Below the pieces are notes generated by a model. The model was not told the DNA's origin. It saw only the letters and a list, made by a program, of their open reading frames with translations, and did no database searches. From positions 1 to 20,945 of the forward strand of contig URLQ01000040.1 of NCBI GenBank assembly GCA_900548745.1: a stretch of DNA of 20,945 nt. Direction: 5' to 3'. Numbering within the stretch: the stretch's first letter is position 1; each line of letters starts with the position of its first letter. The position numbers and the translations under genes were made by a program. This document shows, one piece after another, positions 13,461-20,906 of this stretch. Source of the DNA: an uncultured Prevotella sp. (GTDB taxonomy: Bacteria; Bacteroidota; Bacteroidia; Bacteroidales; Bacteroidaceae).

Positions 13461-14033
13461 TTAGTCATCCCAACTCTGTCTTGGAGCTTTTGGCAACTTG
13501 CCTGTATATTTCAGAGATGTCGGCGTTGTGGTTAAATGGGCTTCATCATCGCCAGACAATATATAGAGAGGATCGATGGTTATGCTGTAATTGCCGCCAT
13601 CCTTACTGATTACGAGCTTTCCGCTCTTGCTCTCGTCTTCCTCAATATATAATCCTTCCGGATCGCTCTGTGAAGCATTCAAAGCACCAGACAGGTCGTA
13701 ATCGCTGAATGTTCCAGTAGGCAGAACACTCTCGCTGCCGTCAGCATAGAAGCCGATATAGAACATCGACATCTTGCTTGGTATCTTTTTGCCATAGAAG
13801 TCGAAACTCCAGAACTCCAACTGATAGTAGACTTTGCCGTTGTGTGAGAGCTCTGGGTCAGTGTTCCAGTAAATATAACCGAAGTCTGCCTTCTGACCGT
13901 CAATCTTGAGGCTCACCTTTGAACTTCCGCTGCCACTTCCGCCGTTGTCGTCGTCATCATCATCACTGCACGATGTGAACAATAATGGCAAAGACATTGT
14001 CAGAGCCATTGCTAACATTAAAAGTTTTTTCAT
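13461..14033 (-). CDS. Surface-type lipoprotein of unknown function
   Basis: This 190-residue protein has a lipoprotein signal peptide (MKKLLMLAMALTMSLPLLFTSC) with Cys22 as the lipidated residue. SDDDDDD follows directly, the kind of acidic lipoprotein export signal that sends Bacteroidetes lipoproteins to the cell surface. A Gly/Ser linker (31-37) precedes a beta-rich domain of about 150 residues with SLKIDGQKADFGYIYW, YYQLEFWSFDFYG and NYSITIDPLYIL. I do not recognise the family; it has the look of a single beta-sandwich. It follows the zinc-finger gene by 58 bases with no promoter visible between, so the two are probably cotranscribed. Localisation is well supported; function is unknown. 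Confidence 0.8.
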   Translation of the reverse strand: MKKLLMLAMALTMSLPLLFTSCSDDDDDDNGGSGSGSSKVSLKIDGQKADFGYIYWNTDPELSHNGKVYYQLEFWSFDFYGKKIPSKMSMFYIGFYADGSESVLPTGTFSDYDLSGALNASQSDPEGLYIEEDESKSGKLVISKDGGNYSITIDPLYILSGDDEAHLTTTPTSLKYTGKLPKAPRQSWDD

Positions 14034-14091
14034 AAGTGTTTTTGATTTTTTATTGTTAATATGTTTGGTTTATTCATTCCTTTCTGTTGAA

Positions 14092-14661
14092 TTATCTTCC
14101 ACAGCTTGGACAAACCTTTCTGCCGTGGCAGGTGGTACAGGTGGAGTAGGTGCGCCCGCCATACATTGTGTTGAGTACCTTGCCTGTATTACCACATGTA
14201 GGACATCCGCCGTTTCCACCACAGCGTCCGCAAGTGCGGTTTGAAGACGAAGAGGACTTTCTTGTCGTGGAACTGCTGTTTAAAGTGCTTCCGCTGTCCA
14301 GACCGTATCTAATCTTGTTGCCGTTCTCGTCAATGTAATAGGTGTCGTCTATTAGAAGACCTCCGGAAAGAGGGTTGTTCTCGAAATTGTAACCATTTGA
14401 ATTATAGTTTTGAGTACTGTTTTGATTGCTACTCTGGTTGCTTCCGTGTCTCTTTTCCCATTCTCTTAGAATAGCATCGTTGTCATTGGGGCTTATGTTT
14501 TGTCGCTGTGATTGCTGGACCTGTTGCTGTTGTTGCAAGCTTTGTTGCAGAACTTGTTGTGTTGCTTGCAGAATTGCTCCTAAGATTCCTTGTGCCGGAC
14601 ATGCTGCTGGCATAGTCAGGAATGCTATGGCAAGTGCAATCTTCATGATTTTCTTTTTCAT
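14092..14661 (-). CDS. Secreted protein with a DnaJ-like four-CxxC zinc finger
   Basis: This 189-residue protein begins with a signal peptide (MKKKIMKIALAIAFLTMPAACPAQG). A Gln-rich segment (34-53), a Ser/Asn-rich stretch (74-90), a central YYIDENGNKIRYG region, a Ser-rich linker (128-141) and a Cys-rich C-terminus follow. The four CxxC pairs are C144/C147, C153/C156, C175/C178 and C184/C187, with CGRCGGNGGCPTCGNTG resembling the DnaJ zinc-binding repeats. There is no J domain. DnaJ-type zinc fingers normally act in the cytoplasm, so an exported copy is unusual and may bind zinc or take part in disulfide chemistry. I chose ATG 14661 over a longer frame (to 14727) because the promoter -7 box lies at 14727-14734. 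Confidence 0.75.
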   Translation of the reverse strand: MKKKIMKIALAIAFLTMPAACPAQGILGAILQATQQVLQQSLQQQQQVQQSQRQNISPNDNDAILREWEKRHGSNQSSNQNSTQNYNSNGYNFENNPLSGGLLIDDTYYIDENGNKIRYGLDSGSTLNSSSTTRKSSSSSNRTCGRCGGNGGCPTCGNTGKVLNTMYGGRTYSTCTTCHGRKVCPSCGR

Positions 14662-14726
14662 AATGATTCTATTTTTTATTGTTAAATATGTTGGATACAA
14701 AGTCTTGTGTGTATCATTTACATGCA

Positions 14727-14734
14727 CAAAGTTA
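14727..14734 (-). promoter_or_regulatory. Promoter -7 box of the zinc-finger/lipoprotein operon
   Basis: On the minus strand this reads TAACTTTG, an exact TAnnTTTG match, 65 bases before the chosen start at 14661. A T-tract lies just upstream. No TTTG is seen at 19-21 bp. Confidence 0.6.
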
Positions 14735-15044
14735 TAAAAAAAAACAATACGTTGATACGTTTTGATAAATTATTTTATGTCTCTTGCTTGTTGTCATAAA
14801 ACGGAAAAAGCGTCATTCCTGTCCGCTTTAGTCATTTGAACCTTTCATAAAACCGTTTGACTCCAAATACGATACGTTTGAACCGTATGGGTTAAAAAAT
14901 ATTAACAGGTTGCATAAAATAGCATAATCCTCTGCTCTCTGTTGATATGAGAGGGCAGGGGATATGCATGATAAGTTTTTATAAAGGTCTCCATATATAT
15001 AATAAGGTGCAAGAGAGTCAATGCCTATATCAACGGCATAGGGG
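14735..15044. other. Gene-free interval with hairpins
   Basis: I see no convincing gene here; the minus-strand frame 14828-15079 has no family look and overlaps the amidase end. A GU-tolerant 12-bp hairpin, TCCTCTGCTCTC and GAGGGCAGGGGA, lies at about 14928-14962 and may terminate the amidase operon. Short ACGTTGATACGT and ATACGATACGTT motifs and the A/T-rich TATATATAATAAGG motif are also present. Confidence 0.5.
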
Positions 15045-15461
15045 TTATGGTTGCAGATCCCTATATTCTGACACGGCATTGAAACAAGGACATGCCTTCA
15101 GAGGATTCAGGTCTCTGTGGCCTACGATGACAGCCAACGGATACGTCTTTTTCAGACGCTGTATCAACTGCCGGATTGCAGTTTTCTGTGCTTCCGTCCT
15201 TGTGTCCTTGGGCTTGCCTTCCGTATCCAGTCCGCCTTCATAGCAGATGCCGACAGAATATCTGTTGTGGTTCACGCAATGTGCGCCAACCTGTTCTATT
15301 GGTCTGCCGTACTCTATTGTTCCGTCGCGGCGTACAACATAGTGATACCCGATAGTCCGCCAGCCACGTGCCTTATGCCATAGCGTGATGTCTTTTGCCG
15401 AACTCTGTTGGTTCGGGCGCACTGCAGAGCAGTGTATGATGATAAGTGTGATGGTTCTCAT
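15045..15461 (-). CDS. N-acetylmuramoyl-L-alanine amidase (Amidase_2/T7 lysozyme type)
   Basis: This 138-residue enzyme cleaves the amide bond between muramic acid and L-alanine in peptidoglycan. The zinc site is recognisable: His10 in LIIIHCSA, His115 in GHRDLNP and Cys124 or Cys126 in ACPCF. Tyr41 in GYHYVVRRDGTIEYGRP matches the conserved Tyr after the second strand of T7 lysozyme-like amidases. It has no signal peptide, as in phage endolysins, and is the last gene of a unit with a holin-like membrane protein whose stop it overlaps by 4 bases. This small amidase next to an HU-like gene is a common Bacteroidetes arrangement. Its normal role is unclear: lysis, wall remodelling or competition. 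Confidence 0.9.
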   Translation of the reverse strand: MRTITLIIIHCSAVRPNQQSSAKDITLWHKARGWRTIGYHYVVRRDGTIEYGRPIEQVGAHCVNHNRYSVGICYEGGLDTEGKPKDTRTEAQKTAIRQLIQRLKKTYPLAVIVGHRDLNPLKACPCFNAVSEYRDLQP

Positions 15462-15730
15462 TGTTCTTCGTTTTTGATGTTTGTAACTTTTCCGTTGCGA
15501 TAGTCCATTCCAGCCAGGGCGGCACAGAATGTAAGCAGTTCGCCGAAGGCGGTCAGTACCGTTGGGTCTATATACCCCATCGGCGGAATGAACATTGCGG
15601 AGATTATTAACACTACACCGAGCACTGCAAGCAGGAATGCTGCAGCGAGGTGCAACTTCGTATATCTGTATTGCTTTATTGCCATAACATTCAGATTATA
15701 ATAGCTGCCACCCTTTCGGATGACAGCCAT
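15458..15730 (-). CDS. Holin-like small membrane protein
   Basis: This 90-residue protein has two predicted membrane helices, about 28-47 (LHLAAAFLLAVLGVVLIISA) and 57-76 (TVLTAFGELLTFCAALAGMD), separated by a short loop IPPMGYIDP. A charged cytoplasmic tail follows. The shape, the GE in the second helix and the position before an amidase recall small phage holins. It overlaps the amidase start by 4 bases and follows the HU-like gene by 17 bases. An internal ATG at 15685 (MAIKQYRYTK) would give a 75-residue form that looks more like a usual holin start. I keep the longer form because of spacing to the upstream gene. Function is inferred from context. Confidence 0.7.
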   Translation of the reverse strand: MAVIRKGGSYYNLNVMAIKQYRYTKLHLAAAFLLAVLGVVLIISAMFIPPMGYIDPTVLTAFGELLTFCAALAGMDYRNGKVTNIKNEEQ

Positions 15731-15747
15731 AAGTCAGGGATTAATGT

Positions 15748-16191
15748 CTATTCTTTATTCTCGGTGTTGTTTGTGGGCTCGTGCAGTTGATTGATGTCAA
15801 CAAACGCTGTCTGCTTGCGCATCGACACGGAATCCAGGGCATACGAGTGTTTCTGGTTCGGCCAGAAGCGGAGATGCACTTTCTTTACGTTGTCGGCAGT
15901 GAAGTCCTTTTCCGTTTCACTTCCCGTTGACTCGGTGCTGAGATAGAAAGTTCCCAAGTCGCCTAAGCGTACACGTTTCGAGTCCTTCACCAGTTCCACG
16001 AGACAGTCGCAGGTTGACATCAGCACGCCAAGGATAGTGGCGCGGTCGAAGGGCGAGCCGTGGTTACTGATGTGTTTTGCAAACTCTTCGGTAGATATGG
16101 TCTCTGTGTATACGGTGCGTCCATACCATTTGCCGAATCCAGAATTAGTCTTGTTGTTGTTCTTGTACTTACGTGTTATTAACTTTGCCAT
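15748..16191 (-). CDS. HU-like DNA-binding protein (HU-HIG type)
   Basis: This 147-residue protein matches the extended HU family of Bacteroidetes. A Lys/Asn-rich N-terminus is followed by TVYTETISTEEFAKHISNHGSPFDRATILGVL, the helical dimerisation part. VKDSKRVRLGDLGTFYLS (68-85) corresponds to the G-LGxF strand of HU. A beta arm and an acidic C-terminal tail complete it. Such proteins bind and bend DNA. This is the first gene of the HU/holin/amidase unit and has a strong TTG-N20-TACATTTG promoter. The cluster of HU-like protein, small membrane protein and amidase is recurrent in this phylum, although the middle protein is often a shorter smalltalk peptide. Confidence 0.88.
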   Translation of the reverse strand: MAKLITRKYKNNNKTNSGFGKWYGRTVYTETISTEEFAKHISNHGSPFDRATILGVLMSTCDCLVELVKDSKRVRLGDLGTFYLSTESTGSETEKDFTADNVKKVHLRFWPNQKHSYALDSVSMRKQTAFVDINQLHEPTNNTENKE

Positions 16192-16291
16192 AATGCTTTA
16201 ATTTTTAAAAGTTGTACATGTTGAAAAATTCTTTTGCCATGATGAGTGGCGTGCTTGCAAGCGGACAACCGTTTTTGTAGGATGTCTGATG

Positions 16292-16322
16292 CAAATGTAC
16301 AACCTCTGGGAAGCGAAATCAA
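16292..16322 (-). promoter_or_regulatory. Promoter of the HU/holin/amidase operon
   Basis: On the minus strand, TTG (16322-16320) is followed after 20 bp by TACATTTG (16299-16292), an exact TAnnTTTG. The leader to the HU-like ATG is about 95 nt. The preceding bases GC make GCTTG-N20-TACATTTG, the same as at the 341-aa gene's promoter. Confidence 0.8.
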
Positions 16323-16349
16323 GCGTATGGAAAAAGTGTCGTGGCGTGT

Positions 16350-16388
16350 GGAAAAAACAAAGGTGGACCGCTGTACAGGCAGTCCACC
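16350..16388 (-). terminator. Rho-independent terminator after the 341-aa gene
   Basis: On the minus strand GGTGGAC (16388-16382) pairs with GTCCACC (16368-16362), with an inner CTGTACAG dyad, and is followed by TTTGTTTTTT. It lies about 28 bases past the stop. Confidence 0.85.
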
Positions 16389-16416
16389 CCGGAAGTGGCA
16401 TCGTAGAAGGGTTCCG

Positions 16417-17442
16417 CTAAGCGTATTTGTGTTTCATCAGTTCCTTGTAATATTCCATCCCGTGGAAAATTCCAACAACCTTTAGAAAATCTTTGATGAA
16501 CATATCCTTCTTCCAGCAGTCATCTTTGAACTTGCTTGAAGCAGGCTCTTTCATCAGCTTCTGGCGGAAGTCGTTCATCGTTAGCGTAAGACGGTTGTAG
16601 AAAGTGCGCTCCGTCTTGCCAATCTGGTTAGCTATAACCTTTTCACAAACGTAGTCGAAGAAGGGTTTCTTGCATTTCTCGCTGAAGATGAAGCTGCCCA
16701 GCTTCTCCCATTCCACAAGGATAAAGAAATAGGCTATGAGGTCTATCGGCTTCTTGTAGTAGCCGTCGAGGAAGACTGTTGGCGTGGCGCCGAAGAACTC
16801 CTGGTAGATACTGAAGAAACAGTTCGAGAGTTTGTCTTCATCAACAAAAGGCTGGAAGATGTTGAAGTCTGGAATAGGGGTGTCATCGTCGGGCAATGCC
16901 TCATGAAGTTTCTTGCCGTAGTCAATAAGCCGCTTTGACAGTCTGGCGTGTTCCTTTACCAGCACAAGATACTCTTCAAGAAGTTCCTTCCTTTTGCTCT
17001 TGTAGACAATGGTCTGAGTCGGCTTCAGAAACGAAGCTTTTCTCTTCCTTCCAGTACCGCCACTGCGTCCTGGAGGCGTGTCGGAGCAGAAGCAGACATC
17101 GTGGAACGGGGTGGTGTATCCTGGAAGTTCGATTGACATTAGTCTTGAAGCTTCCACCGTTGTCGGCACAGGATGCAGCTGTCTCCTCTTCGGTTCGATG
17201 ACTATGTCGGTGGCTCTGCGCGGTCTTGTTGAGGGCATTTTTCTTAAGATCTCTACTTCGTACCCTTTCTTTTGTAACTCGACAATCCTTGCTCCCGTCA
17301 TAATGTAGAGATAGGCACCGGAAGTGTCAATGGAATTCCTGGAAATAGGTCTGAAATGACTTCTTGCACTAATCCTTTCAGACTGAGCTGCCTTGCGTCT
17401 GCCCAAGTTAAGTTTTTCGAATAGTTTGTTCATAAAGCACAT
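16417..17442 (-). CDS. Hypothetical cytoplasmic protein, 341 residues
   Basis: I do not recognise this family. From the chosen ATG 17442 (MCFMNKLFEKLNLGRRK) it has no signal peptide. The N-terminal third is basic and Arg-rich with a ...YIMTGARIVELQKKGYEVEILRKM segment. A Pro/Gly/Arg-rich linker (TPPGRSGGTGRKRK) joins it to a helical, aromatic-rich C-terminal domain (about 160-341) containing IYQEFFGATPTVFLDGYYKKPIDLIAYFFILVEWEKLG and a final helix GIFHGMEYYKELMKHKYA. The phrase QIGKTERTFYNRLTLTMNDFRQKL looks like a recognition helix, so DNA binding is possible. Longer starts at 17484/17487 are in frame. It sits just upstream of the HU operon and shares its promoter pattern. Confidence 0.65.
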   Translation of the reverse strand: MCFMNKLFEKLNLGRRKAAQSERISARSHFRPISRNSIDTSGAYLYIMTGARIVELQKKGYEVEILRKMPSTRPRRATDIVIEPKRRQLHPVPTTVEASRLMSIELPGYTTPFHDVCFCSDTPPGRSGGTGRKRKASFLKPTQTIVYKSKRKELLEEYLVLVKEHARLSKRLIDYGKKLHEALPDDDTPIPDFNIFQPFVDEDKLSNCFFSIYQEFFGATPTVFLDGYYKKPIDLIAYFFILVEWEKLGSFIFSEKCKKPFFDYVCEKVIANQIGKTERTFYNRLTLTMNDFRQKLMKEPASSKFKDDCWKKDMFIKDFLKVVGIFHGMEYYKELMKHKYA

Positions 17443-17557
17443 ATTTATATTGTTAAACAAAAATCTTCCTTTTTGCTCAACCATCACAGTCGCAAAGAAT
17501 CTCCTTCCTTTGTGTTGTCGTCTGTGTACTCAAAATATGTGAAATTGTAGTCTGCTA

Positions 17558-17588
17558 CAAATGTAGTCAATCTTCTTCATTCCACCAA
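17558..17588 (-). promoter_or_regulatory. Promoter of the 341-aa gene
   Basis: On the minus strand TTG (17588-17586) is followed after 20 bp by TACATTTG (17565-17558), exact for TAnnTTTG. GC precedes the TTG, as in the HU operon promoter. The leader is about 110 nt to ATG 17442. Confidence 0.8.
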
Positions 17589-17605
17589 GCATAAATCAGT
17601 TATTT

Positions 17606-17626
17606 TTTAGAAATTCGGTAACTTTC
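17606..17626. repeat. 21-bp repeat copy downstream of priA
   Basis: This 21-bp stretch (TTTAGAAATTCGG then TAACTTTC) is identical to 20906-20926. It begins 3 bases after the priA stop on the minus strand. It resembles one unit of the 22-bp tandem repeats seen at the window's right end. Confidence 0.8.
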
Positions 17627-17628
17627 TG

Positions 17629-19908
17629 TTAGCTTGGGTCTACGTCGTAGTATATCTGCAGGGAGGTATATCGTTTGTCCTCTTCCATCTGCTGCTGGGC
17701 GGCATGCAGACACTGATGAACCTTCCTTATGTCTATGCCTGTTTCCAACTTCAACATTATCTTGCGGATGAAGAGAGTGCGCACTTTAGATACCGACGGC
17801 TTGTCGGGACCAAGCACTCTCGCTCCGAACCACTGCCTCAGCCGTCCACCCATCTCCAAGGCGGCAGTGTCAACACGGTCCTCGTCCTTATGCTTCAGAT
17901 ATACATATATTAATCGGTAGAATGGGGGATAGTGAAACAGACTGCGTTCGGCGAGCATCAGGGAATAGAAGTCGCGCCAGTTGTTGTCCACCACCTGTCT
18001 TATCACCGGCTGCTCCACGTCTTTTGTCTGCAGGATGACGAGTCCGCGCTTTCCCTTCCTTCCTGCTCTGCCTGCCACCTGCGACATCATGGTGAAGGCA
18101 TGCTCATAAGCCCTGAAGTCAGGGATGTTGAGCATAGAGTCGGCATTCAGTATTCCCACCACACGGACGTGGTCGAAGTCCAGTCCTTTGCTTATCATCT
18201 GCGTGCCGATAAGAATCTTTGTCCTTCCGGCAGAGAAGTCATTTATTATCCTCTCATAGGCATTGCGTGAACGGGTGGTGTCGAGATCCATTCGTGCTAC
18301 GGGTACACCGGGGAACAGTTCCATAATCTTCTCCTCTATCTTCTCCGTGCCATAGCCGTATGGGCGAATGTCGTCGCTTTCGCAGTTGGGACATTGTTTC
18401 GGCACGGGGTAGGTATATCCGCAGTAGTGACACGTCAGCAGATTCATGTTCTTGTGCAGCGTCAGGCTGACATCGCAGTTCTCGCATTTCGGAACCCATC
18501 CGCACACTCTGCATTCAATCATCGGGGCAAAGCCACGGCGGTTCTGAAACAGTATCACCTGTTCGCCCTCAGCCAGTGCCTGTTGCATGGTTTCAAGCAG
18601 CAGCGGTGATATAGGACCGTACATCATCTTGCGTCTCTGCATGTCCTTCACGTCCACCACCTTTATCTCAGGCAGTTCAATACCCTTGAAGCGTTGGTCG
18701 AGTTCCACCAGTCCGTATTTCCCTGTTTCTGCATTGTTCCAGCTCTCCGCCGACGGCGTTGCCGAGCCGAGCAGAGTCTTGGCTCCGAACTGCTGGGCAA
18801 GCATTATCGCCACGCTGCGGGCATGGTAGCGTGGTGCAGGGTCTTGCTGCTTGAACGATGTCTCATGCTCCTCGTCGATGATTACGAGTCCGAGGTTGTT
18901 GAACGGCAGCAGCACGGCGGAGCGTGCTCCAAGGATAACGTCGTATGGAGTGGAGGAGAGCTGTTTCTTCCATATCTCCACCCTTTCGGCATCCGAATAT
19001 TTGGAATGGTATATTCCGAGGCGGTCGCCGAACACACGTTGCAGCCTTTGTCTTATCTGCACCGTGAGAGCAATCTCCGGCAGGAGATACAACACCTGTT
19101 CGTGGCGTTCGAGAGCCTGCTTTATGAGATGGATGTATATCTCTGTCTTTCCGCTTGAGGTGACTCCCCTCAGGAGAACCACCTTCTTCTTCAGAAACTG
19201 GAACAGAATCTGGTTGTAAGCCTCCTGCTGCGCTTCCGACAGAGTCTTTATGTTGTCGAGATGAGGCTCTCCGCCGCGGTTCAGCCTGCCCACCTCTTTC
19301 TCGTAGGTGACGAGGAATTTCTTTTCGAATAGCTGGCGCATCACTCCTGCCGTGGCATGAGCCTCGTTCATGAGCTCGTCTTTTGTCACCTCCACAATCT
19401 TCTCGTCAGGACAGTCGCCCACTATAGTGTCCCAATGCGACATGTTCAGATATGTGGCAAAGGTCTTCTGTTGCGCCAATGCCCTCTTCAATATGCCGAA
19501 GGCTATATGCAGCGACTGCTCATGGCGAAGGTTCTCAGGCAGCGTGACGTATGTTTCTGTTTTCGCCCTGTATCCGTCCTCCGATTTCAGTCCGGCAGGC
19601 AGTGCAGCGTTGAACACATCGCCAATCGGCGACATGTAGTATTCCGCCACCCATTGCCAAAGCTTCAGCTGACCTTGTGTCACCACTGGTTCCTTGTCGA
19701 GCACCCTCTCGATGTCCTTCACGTTGAAGTCCGGCTTACGGTCGTGGCTCCTTACGATAAGTCCCACCGTAAGCTTCGACTTTCCGAAAGGCACAAGCAC
19801 ACGGCATCCGCTCTCCGCCTCCTGTTCCATGCCCTTGGGCACGGAATAGGTAAACAGGCTGTTCAGCGGCAGCGGCAGTATGATGTCGATATACAGGGTC
19901 TTTTCCAT
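17629..19908 (-). CDS. priA: Primosomal protein N', replication-restart helicase
   Basis: PriA recognises stalled forks and D-loops and loads the replicative helicase. This 759-residue protein has the N-terminal 3'-DNA-binding domain (VPLPLNSLFTYSVP-type start, residues 10-55). Walker A is GVTSSGKTE (248-256). The DEAD-box-like motif is DEEH (345-348) and motif III is GSATPS (381-386). Four zinc-ligand pairs follow: C466/C469, C475/C478, C493/C496 and C506/C509. Helicase motifs V and VI appear as GTQMISKGLDF and MSQVAGRAGRKG. All eight Cys are present and the length is normal. It follows the gamma-carbonic-anhydrase-like gene by 24 bases and is likely cotranscribed with it. Identification is secure. 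Confidence 0.97.
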   Translation of the reverse strand: MEKTLYIDIILPLPLNSLFTYSVPKGMEQEAESGCRVLVPFGKSKLTVGLIVRSHDRKPDFNVKDIERVLDKEPVVTQGQLKLWQWVAEYYMSPIGDVFNAALPAGLKSEDGYRAKTETYVTLPENLRHEQSLHIAFGILKRALAQQKTFATYLNMSHWDTIVGDCPDEKIVEVTKDELMNEAHATAGVMRQLFEKKFLVTYEKEVGRLNRGGEPHLDNIKTLSEAQQEAYNQILFQFLKKKVVLLRGVTSSGKTEIYIHLIKQALERHEQVLYLLPEIALTVQIRQRLQRVFGDRLGIYHSKYSDAERVEIWKKQLSSTPYDVILGARSAVLLPFNNLGLVIIDEEHETSFKQQDPAPRYHARSVAIMLAQQFGAKTLLGSATPSAESWNNAETGKYGLVELDQRFKGIELPEIKVVDVKDMQRRKMMYGPISPLLLETMQQALAEGEQVILFQNRRGFAPMIECRVCGWVPKCENCDVSLTLHKNMNLLTCHYCGYTYPVPKQCPNCESDDIRPYGYGTEKIEEKIMELFPGVPVARMDLDTTRSRNAYERIINDFSAGRTKILIGTQMISKGLDFDHVRVVGILNADSMLNIPDFRAYEHAFTMMSQVAGRAGRKGKRGLVILQTKDVEQPVIRQVVDNNWRDFYSLMLAERSLFHYPPFYRLIYVYLKHKDEDRVDTAALEMGGRLRQWFGARVLGPDKPSVSKVRTLFIRKIMLKLETGIDIRKVHQCLHAAQQQMEEDKRYTSLQIYYDVDPS

Positions 19909-19932
19909 GTGCTTGTCTTTTTCCCCGTCTTT

Positions 19933-20448
19933 TTATTTCTCGTCTTCTTCCAGATACCACTTGGAGTACTCCACATAGTGCTGCGCGAAGCTCTCCGCCT
20001 GGTTTGGCTTGGTCTTCTTGATGAACTTGGCAGGTACGCCGCCCCATATCTCGTGTTCTCCTATTATGGTACCTCCGAGAACGAGAGCTCCGGCAGCCAC
20101 CACGGCACCTTCCCCTACGACGGCATTGTCGAGCACCGTAGAGCCCATGCCGATGAGTGCGCCTTTACGTATGGTGCAGGCATGTACAGTGGCGTTGTGA
20201 CCAATCGTCACGTCGTCTTCAATCACGGTAGGACCAATCTTGTTGGTAACGTGTATGCAGGAGCCGTCCTGCACGTTCACCCTGTTGCCGAGGGTAATCG
20301 GAGCCACGTCGCCTCTGAGCACAGCGTTAAACCATATAGAGCATTCGTCGCCCATTGTCACTTCGCCCACGATAGTGGCGTTCTCGCTGAAATAGCAGTC
20401 CTTGCCCCATTTCGGAGTAAGACCCTTTATTGATTTTATTAATGCCAT
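19933..20448 (-). CDS. Gamma-carbonic-anhydrase-like hexapeptide-repeat protein
   Basis: This 171-residue protein is a left-handed beta-helix with hexapeptide repeats (ATIVGEV, SIWFNAVLRGD, ITLGNRVNVQDG, TVIEDDVTIGHNATVHACTI, ALIGMGSTVLDNAVVGEGAVVAAGA). A C-terminal helix KPNQAESFAQHYVEYSKWYLEE follows. Three His (66, 84, 89) match the zinc ligands of gamma-class carbonic anhydrases, and Arg45-Gly-Asp47 and Gln60-Asp61 are also conserved. Family members interconvert CO2 and bicarbonate, but many YrdA/PaaY-like proteins have weak or no activity, so the reaction is not certain. It has a strong TTTG-N19-TAACTTTG promoter and leads the priA operon. Confidence 0.9.
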   Translation of the reverse strand: MALIKSIKGLTPKWGKDCYFSENATIVGEVTMGDECSIWFNAVLRGDVAPITLGNRVNVQDGSCIHVTNKIGPTVIEDDVTIGHNATVHACTIRKGALIGMGSTVLDNAVVGEGAVVAAGALVLGGTIIGEHEIWGGVPAKFIKKTKPNQAESFAQHYVEYSKWYLEEDEK

Positions 20449-20495
20449 AATGTATATATCGGTTTACAATTGTTCCGTGTTCTTAATAGGACGGA

Positions 20496-20526
20496 CAAAG
20501 TTAGTGGATTTTTATGACATGACAAA
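20496..20526 (-). promoter_or_regulatory. Promoter of the gamma-CA-priA operon
   Basis: On the minus strand TTTG (20526-20523), a 19-bp spacer and TAACTTTG (20503-20496) match both Bacteroidales promoter boxes perfectly. Transcription should start near 20489, giving a leader of about 40 nt. Confidence 0.9.
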
Positions 20527-20633
20527 GCGAAAGGCTCCGACTTAATAAAAATCTATCCTCTTGCGGTATATATATAATAATAGGTATATATATATAAGCC
20601 AGTATGTGTTTTCCTTGTGAATGTTATATAGAA

Positions 20634-20906
20634 CTAATAAATCGATCTTATCAAATTCTCCCATTCGCTTGATGCAACATTCTTGTCGAAGTTCTTTTTA
20701 TACAACCGTTTGCAGATGGAATATATCGTGTTTTGTGATCTGAATGTTATATTGGCAATGGCAGAAGAGTTAAAGCCGGCACGTATCAGCAGACTTGTAT
20801 AAATAATCAATCCGCCTGCATAAATAACCACATCATTCAGCGCGTCAATATACGCCATATATGGCAAATGCGGCAGATCTCTGTAAACAGGTGATTTTGT
20901 CATCAT
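20634..20906 (-). CDS. Short LuxR-like HTH protein, probably a regulator remnant
   Basis: This 90-residue protein ends in a helix-turn-helix segment, LLIRAGFNSSAIANITFRSQNTIYSICKRLYKK (about 39-71), followed by NFDKNVASSEWENLIRSIY. The layout recalls the C-terminal DNA-binding part of Bacteroidetes TPR-LuxR/DUF6377-type regulators, in which an IRxGFSxxEIAxxLxISxNTVxxxRxRLxKK pattern is followed by an acidic W-containing tail. The first 27 residues show no domain and the sensor part is missing. The start ATG lies at the edge of a 22-bp repeat array. It could be a functional small regulator or the tail of a broken gene. The upstream region is cut by the window end. Confidence 0.5.
   Translation of the reverse strand: MMTKSPVYRDLPHLPYMAYIDALNDVVIYAGGLIIYTSLLIRAGFNSSAIANITFRSQNTIYSICKRLYKKNFDKNVASSEWENLIRSIY

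Noticed and set aside
19357..20433. 358-codon plus-strand frame
   Set aside because: It lies opposite priA and the gamma-CA-like gene and has a His/Arg-rich shadow composition.
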